Of a stretch of DNA of 64,000 nt, positions 58,925 through 64,000 are shown in pieces (positions within the stretch are counted from its first letter, which is position 1; every line of letters starts with the position of its first letter). The DNA lies in the NCBI GenBank assembly GCA_023014335.1, contig JAECYW010000014.1:1612001-1676000 (forward strand), given 5' to 3'. A model generated the notes under the pieces. It ran no database searches. It saw nothing but the letters and a program-made list of their open reading frames with translations, and was not told the origin of the DNA. This DNA comes from Galerina marginata. Taxonomy: Eukaryota; Basidiomycota; Agaricomycetes; Agaricales; Galerinaceae. A program made the translations under genes and the position numbers.

Positions 58925-59170
58925 ATAAACTGCCAGCTCATCGCTTCTTTCTTTCTTCTTTACCAGCATGCCAGTCATTCCAGATAGGATGATAGTGTAC
59001 CTCTCTTGAGAGGACTACCATGGTATGCTGGTCAAAGTATCCTACTAACTGTTGTTCCTCTTTCTTTAGGTTTCTTTTACCTTAGTTCTAGGCTATACCA
59101 GTGCCTTGCTGGCGCTTTTTGTGGTCTTTTACATGGTTTGTTGTCTTTATTGTGTCTTTTATGTAGTTAT
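58925..59170 (-). repeat. Right copy of the ~250 bp inverted repeat
   Basis: Reverse-orientation partner of 54,715-54,960, including one GCGCCAGCAAGGCAC unit of the tandem array (about 59,108-59,122) and the stem-loop at 58,963-59,031. The two copies bracket about 4 kb holding the palindromes and the hairpin. Confidence 0.75.
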
Positions 59171-59479
59171 AGGCAGAATTTAGCAGAGAAACCTAAGTTT
59201 TGAGTACTTTTACAGGTAAATATCTTCTTTTCCTAGTAGAGCATATTAGTTGATTGTTTATAGGCTAGAATAGGGGTTTTAGTGTGCTTTTCTAGTGTTT
59301 TGGTAGACTAGAGAATTCCAAGCGGTCTATAGTAGTTAGTTTAAAACTTATATTTGCTTTGTAAAAAAACACTAGCCATAGTGGTCAGTAGCGCTGCACA
59401 AAAGATCTAACCCTAACTTAGGTTTTGAGACACAAAAGCTAAAAATAGCCCATAGCAACGCGCATCACACAACCATTCT

Positions 59480-59652
59480 CACTGTCAAAAAAAATTCCCA
59501 CTATTACAAAATTTGTAGACTTTTAATTCAGGGTCAGTCACAAAAAATGAAGCAGTGGGAGAATTTCCATCGTTTTTGTTAGGAACCATTTGCTTCTGCT
59601 ATTGAGTGTAGAAAACGAGTTCTTTTACTACGTAAGAACTTGTAATTGGTCG
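59480..59652 (+). mobile_element. ~400 bp MITE family, 3' part abutting the right LINE fragment
   Basis: Shares GTGGGAGAATTTCCATCG, TTAGGAACCATTTGCTTCTG and the end TACGTAAGAACTTGTAA with the other copies. LINE coding sequence begins immediately afterwards at 59,653, in phase with the protein frame. Confidence 0.7.
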
Positions 59653-60639
59653 CGCATTCACTTTGATGACTCCCTTTCTCCCTGGGAGAAGGGTGATCGT
59701 ATTCTCTACCTCGACTTCATCTCGGAACTCTTTATGTCCGATACGTGGGGGTTATGTATCGGGGTGGACGCTAGTGTTTTCACTAACCCTGCCTCCAAGA
59801 AGGCCACTCAGGCTGTTGCAGCAGGGGTCCTTTACTCACAAGGCGCCAAAGTTAATCGCTTCAGGTGGCTTGTAGGCCGTGCTACCGCGCCCGACGCGGA
59901 GCTGTCGGCTGTCATCCGTGCCCTCGAGCTTGCCACCCAGCGCGCTTGCGAGCACATTGCAATTTTCACGGACTCGATCGCGGCTGCAAAACGAGCCCTT
60001 GATCCCTCCTTGCACTCGTCGCAGGCTCACTCCCTGCGGGCGTGCAAACTCATCGAGACCTGGCTGGCGGGCAATCCGTTACGCTGGTTATCATTCCACC
60101 ACGTCCCTTCTAAACTTAAGTGGGGTATGCAACATGAGGCGCACAAGCACGCTGCTGGCTCCTATCACCGGCCTGTGGACCATGGTTCACGGGTCACTCT
60201 CGATCGCCTCCGCTCGGAGGCGGACGCCGCCGCCGCGCGTCGTTGGGCTAAGGCTGCAACGGATCGTCCGCAAGATCTCGGTCGCGACTTCCTCCAGCTT
60301 CGCAAGCTGGGCAGGAAAGTCGTCACCATAACCCCGGATACTCGCAAGGGTGGTCCATGGATTCGCAAAGCAGGAGGTGACAACACTTCCTTTGCGCGCT
60401 TGTGCAGGTGTATACTGAATCATGCGCCAATCGGTGCGTATTACCGCCGGTTTAACATACCAGAGCCTCACGGCTGCCCCCGATGCGGTGCTCCTCGCGA
60501 GACCCGCTCGCACATCCTCTCGTACTGTCCAGGCTACGAGAGACCCGCTCCAACGGACCGGTTACACAGTCTTTTGGAATTCTTGTTGGAGAATCCTACC
60601 GCTTTCTCCTTTGAACGCCCCGCTGCAGGCATAGGCTAA
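59653..60639 (+). pseudogene. LINE ORF2 C-terminal fragment: RNase H and CCHC motif
   Basis: The open frame reads LCIGVDASVFTNP, TAPDAELSAVIRALELATQR and HIAIFTDSIAAAKRAL, giving the Asp, Glu and Asp of an RNase H active site. A helical region and the C-terminal zinc motif CPRCGAPRETRSHILSYC follow. It matches the missing 3' half of the left-hand LINE. GC content and codon use are much higher than in the AT-rich repeats beside it. No endonuclease or reverse transcriptase is present on this side, so the copy is 5'-truncated exactly at a MITE end. Confidence 0.8.
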
Positions 60640-61310
60640 CTGTGTCCGCGCGGTTCTCTTCGCCCAGAGAGGCCTTGATACCCGCTTCGGGTTGCTGCAG
60701 GCGAGGGAAGTCCAATCCCCAAGTTGGCAGAGGTTGACAGGCCAAGGACGGGGTTGTCGTGCCCGCGCGTTCTTCACTCCTCGTACCCGGTTGCATTCGC
60801 TACGACCGGTGGTTACAAAGTCGCCCGCATCCCGAGCGTTAGCAACATTTTTGGCTTGGGCGGTCGCGGTTCGTTCATTCGTTCTCGCGATCGGTTGGGT
60901 GCCTTAACCTCCCACTCTGCCTTTGTTCATATGGCTGGTATGGGTTTCGGGTCGTCAAGGCGCGGGTGGGTGAGGGTCTTCGGGTCGGGTTTGGGTCTTG
61001 AAGTGGGCGTCGGGTTTGGAAGGCGGAGAGAGTGCAGCAGCTGCGGCTGCCAGGAGATGTGTGGGCAGGCTTCGGTTTGCCCAAACGTGGATGTGCGGCG
61101 CCTCTGGGTGGTGGTCTGTCCCCCTCAGCTAAGGCCTGGCGCACGAAGGACGCCGTTGGAAGGATTCGGAAGAAGCGGATGGGTTCGGATCTGGTTCGGG
61201 GATTAGTAGTTTATTGCGCGCTTTCGACCGGGGATTTGTATTAGTTAGGCGACCGGACTGCTTTCGCACACCGGTATATAAATTGTTGATTTAAAAAAAA
61301 AAAAAAAAAA
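60640..61310 (+). mobile_element. LINE 3' untranslated region and poly(A) tail
   Basis: GC-rich 3' region ending in TTGTTGATTT plus a run of eighteen A. The last ~325 bases are the mirror of 47,528-47,862. Small frames within it are not considered genes. Confidence 0.75.
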
Positions 61311-61320
61311 GGATAAAGCT
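61311..61320. repeat. Right copy of the 10 bp target-site duplication GGATAAAGCT
   Basis: Directly follows the A tract and is identical to 47,518-47,527. It continues into GGAGCAAATTCATCGTATCC, a unit of the tandem repeat that follows. Confidence 0.8.
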
Positions 61321-61565
61321 GGAGCAAATTCATCGTATCCTTTCTATGGCTTGCGGTGACTTGCGGTGACTTGAAATGACTTGTTTGATGGTCTTATGAG
61401 TTGAATTTCATTTGCGAATGACTTGTGGTGACTTGGATGAAGCTGGAGCAAATTCATTGTATCCTTTCTATGGCTTGCGGTGACCTCCGATGGGTGGAAT
61501 TTCATTTGCGAATGACTTGCGGTGACTTGGATGAAGCTGGAGCAAATTCATTGTATCCCTTGCGG
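61311..61565. repeat. Tandem repeats at the insertion target
   Basis: The segment GAAGCTGGAGCAAATTCATT recurs at about 61,318, 61,438 and 61,531, each associated with CTTGCGGTGACTTG and GAATTTCATTTGCGAATGAC. Spacing is about 95-120 bases. The composite inserted into the first unit. On the minus strand this adjoins the copia gag remnant. Confidence 0.65.
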
Positions 61566-61743
61566 ATGACTTGCAGTGACTTGTTTGATGCTCCGATGAA
61601 TTGATTTTCATTTCCAATTGACTTCCGGTGACTAAACTGATGCTGTAGAATTGTTGTGACTAGGTCAATGCTCTGGTGACTTTCTTTAAACTTTAACATC
61701 TCTTCTATAGTCCACTAGACTGTAGTGAATTCATCATATTTAG

Positions 61744-61746
<3 letters not shown>

Positions 61747-61774
<28 letters not shown>
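61747..61774. repeat. AT dinucleotide microsatellite
   Basis: About fourteen AT dinucleotides in a row. Confidence 0.9.
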
Positions 61775-62394
61775 TGATATTTCTGCTTTCTGGGGAGTGC
61801 TTTTACTGAATAGCACTCTCATGGATCTCAGCTCTGCTTTCTGGCTGGCCTGAAATTGCAAAATATTTTTTATGGCTGGAAGATTTGATGACATTGGATT
61901 GCTTCAATCTTTTGGCAATAGATAGTACTCTACATTGCATCTCAAGATCTTTTTATAGATTCCTGCTATCTATCCTGGATGGCCCGCTAGCCCAGATTTA
62001 ATATTTGGGAAAAAAGACCCCTGGCACCCCTCATTTTATAATAATTTACAAATAGTTGTTATCTTTCAAACAAATTGTTTAAACTTTGCATTTTTATTTC
62101 AAATCACAAGTTTTATATTTCAACTTGTTTATAAATTTTGCTTTTGTTTTTGATATTTTTCAGAAATTTTCAACTAATACGCCTAGGGTTACAACAATTA
62201 TTTACAATTTTATTTTTTTTTGGCGGAGTTTTTATTTTAGTTTTTTGTCGTGCAGGGCCTCCATTAGGTAGGTTGTTTACATATAATGTACCTACCTTCC
62301 AGGTACCTGGTCGGGGGCCACTGAAGTGCAATTCAGGGCCAACCTGGTCACATGACCAGGCCGTTTTATTACCCAAAAATGCGCCTTTTTATTC
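61775..62394. other. AT-rich sequence without recognised elements
   Basis: About 620 bases. A long T-rich frame (62,138-62,482) continues into the next MITE copy and is treated as chance. Nothing else seen. Confidence 0.4.
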
Positions 62395-62804
62395 CACTTG
62401 GTCAGAGGCCATTGCTGCGCATGGCAAAAACAAGTTCTTACTTTGGGGTGAGGCAGTGCCAGAAGACTTACACTGTTATTAAATAAATATATATTAAATA
62501 CATAAATAATATGTAGTCCGCTGAAATCTGAACCGATTGGAATGATCTTATACTCAAAAAAAGCAGAAAAATGGGGCGGTTCTGGCAAGCCTAAAATCAC
62601 CTGGTCATGTGACCAGGAAGGCCCTGATTTTTACGATTTTTTTGATACCAAGATCATAAAAATTGGCCCAGTAATGGCTGAGATACAGAAATCATGCAGG
62701 GTCACTATAGCAGTGGGAGAATTTCGAACGATCGCGTTAGGAACCATTTCCTTCTGCTATCAAGTGTAGAAAACAAGTTCTTTTACTACGTAAGAACTTG
62801 TAAC
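62395..62804 (+). mobile_element. ~400 bp MITE family, best preserved copy
   Basis: Complete from CACTTGGTCAGAGGCCATTG to TACGTAAGAACTTGTAA, with ACAAGTTCTTAC near the left end and GTAAGAACTTGT at the right end as inverted termini. The last ~33 bases also fold into a hairpin (ACAAGTTCTT / AAGAACTTGT with a 9 base loop). No coding sequence. Confidence 0.75.
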
Positions 62805-63424
62805 AAGATTAATTCATACGTCGCTTAGTTTTTATCGGATTGCCTTGAAATGCAGTGTGTAATTATCAGAAAGATCAGGGCTATAAAATGGTGTCACATA
62901 TGTATTGTCACATTTTCATGTGACTTACCAAATGCGGAATATTGTTTGAAATACACAGTAAATAAGCCATTTTAAGACATTTTAAAGGCATTAAAATAAA
63001 ATAAAAATACTAATGATGTTTTTTTTACCTAAGAGATGGTCTGTGCACACATATTACATGACATATCCCTGAGAATATTTTGGTCTAACTTGGTGCATCA
63101 ACTGATTCCAAGGCAATTGCACAAAGTCCTGCTGTGAGTTTGATTATGTAAGCATCTAGAACATTATATTCGAGTCATTTGGTCATGTTTTGCAATGTTA
63201 GGTGTGTCTTTCATGGGTTATCCAGTCAGTTTAACATGAATTTTGCAATTTTTACTGAGTTAAGCTGGCTGTTTGCCAGATTTGGACACCATGACATCAT
63301 TGCAAAACATATGTAAATATTTGTACATTATTCTAGATTGGTCTGGGTAACATATTTTAGTTTATCTAGCTCACTGAAATTCATTTTAAGTGTAGATTTA
63401 CACAAATTTGCATTTTTTGGGTTG
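62805..63424. other. AT-rich sequence without recognised elements
   Basis: About 620 bases of AT-rich sequence with short frames only. CACATGAC-type motifs recur but are common in this compartment. Confidence 0.4.
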
Positions 63425-63659
63425 TGTGAACAAGTCACATGACCTAATCAACCCTGGATACACATGCCACATGAAAGCCCTGATTTTTACGATTTTTTTG
63501 ATACCAAGATCATCAAAATTGGCCCAGTAATGGCTGAGATACAGAAACCATGCAGGGTCACTATAGCAGTGGGAGAATTTCCAACCATTGCGTTAGAAAC
63601 CATTTCTGCCTGCTATGCAGGCCGGAAAACAAGTTCTTTTACTATGTAAGAACTTGTAA
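63425..63659 (+). mobile_element. ~400 bp MITE family, copy lacking the left end
   Basis: It begins near CTGGATACACATGCCACATG, as in the 53.1 kb subfamily, and runs through AGTAATGGCTGAGATACAGA to ACTATGTAAGAACTTGTAAC. The left ~170 bases of the family are absent. Confidence 0.7.
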
Positions 63660-64000
63660 CTAAAAACCAGACCAACTTGAAAGAATTGAGGATTCTGATG
63701 TAATCACACCAGTGTAGAGCATTTTCTGGCACAACCAGATGCCTTGGAGGCCAGGAGAGTGTCCTAGATGATAGTAAAAAGTAGTCAGAGGCCATAGCAA
63801 AAAGAACCAGGTCAATAGCTGCATTGGTGATGGAGAAAAGAAAGAAAGAAGTTTCAGAGTTCAACATGTTATATAGGGTGGGAACTTTAGGGCAGGTGTC
63901 TATTTTGTGGCTGTGTATTCCATGGAATGCTTAGAAAGCTGCTTAATTTGGCAATTACTATTTTAGAAAAAAAAAACAAAGTTGTGGGAAATGACGTGAG
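63660..64000. other. AT-rich end of window
   Basis: An 84-codon minus-strand frame (63,613-63,867) overlaps the MITE end and has no motif. No gene supported. Confidence 0.35.

Noticed and set aside
62138..62482. A 114-codon plus-strand frame ending in a coding-like stretch
   Set aside because: Its end runs into a MITE copy that occurs repeatedly without frame conservation.

Overview
This window comes from a filamentous basidiomycete, most likely an Agaricomycete. Nearly every gene is split by several 45-70 base introns, the genes are compact, and the repeats are of fungal types (a LINE with AP-endonuclease and RNase H, Ty1/copia and Ty3/gypsy remnants, hAT-like MITEs). Most gene models below were spliced by hand, by joining reading frames at GT..AG (and four GC..AG) borders and checking that conserved family motifs are restored.

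Positions 1-46,500 are gene-rich. In order they hold: IMP3 (-), a LIM-domain-binding transcription regulator of the Ldb1/SEUSS/PtaB type (+), a PNUTS-like PP1 regulator (-), an HMG-box protein (+), an unrecognised coding remnant near 11.4-12.0 kb (+), an F-box-like/LRR protein (-), the DEAD-box helicase DDX41 (-), an isochorismatase-glutathione transferase fusion (-), the SNF2/RING repair protein RAD16 (+), a cytochrome b5-acyl-CoA dehydrogenase fusion (+), the mitochondrial aminopeptidase ICP55 (+), SPT4 (-), the lariat debranching enzyme DBR1 (+), a DUF2433-type phosphoesterase/RRM protein (-), Mediator MED13 (+), BIG1 (-), a short/branched-chain acyl-CoA dehydrogenase (+), the mitochondrial glycine carrier HEM25 (-) and the mitochondrial rhomboid PCP1 (+). 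Fourteen of these sit as seven head-to-head pairs whose start codons are only 51-244 bases apart. Two themes dominate: RNA polymerase II transcription and RNA processing, and mitochondrial metabolism and proteolysis.

Positions 46,500-64,000 are an AT-rich repeat compartment with no intact host gene. A copia remnant (LTR 46,811-46,964, gag piece to 47,517) was interrupted by a 13.8 kb insertion. That insertion begins with a T tract at 47,528 and ends with an A tract at 61,310. The same 10-base duplication, GGATAAAGCT, flanks both sides. Each end carries a LINE 3' end pointing outward. The left half (-) carries LINE ORF1 and the endonuclease part of ORF2; the right half (+) carries only the RNase H part. 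Between them lie a gypsy fragment, copies of a ~400 bp MITE family, a hAT-like MITE, ~165 bp tandem repeats, four GC-rich palindromes and a long hairpin. More MITE copies lie beyond 62 kb.

The most interesting items are the doubly outward-facing LINE insertion with one target duplication, the recurring palindrome and stem-loop families inside it, the isochorismatase-GST fusion, and four GC-AG introns supported by protein conservation.
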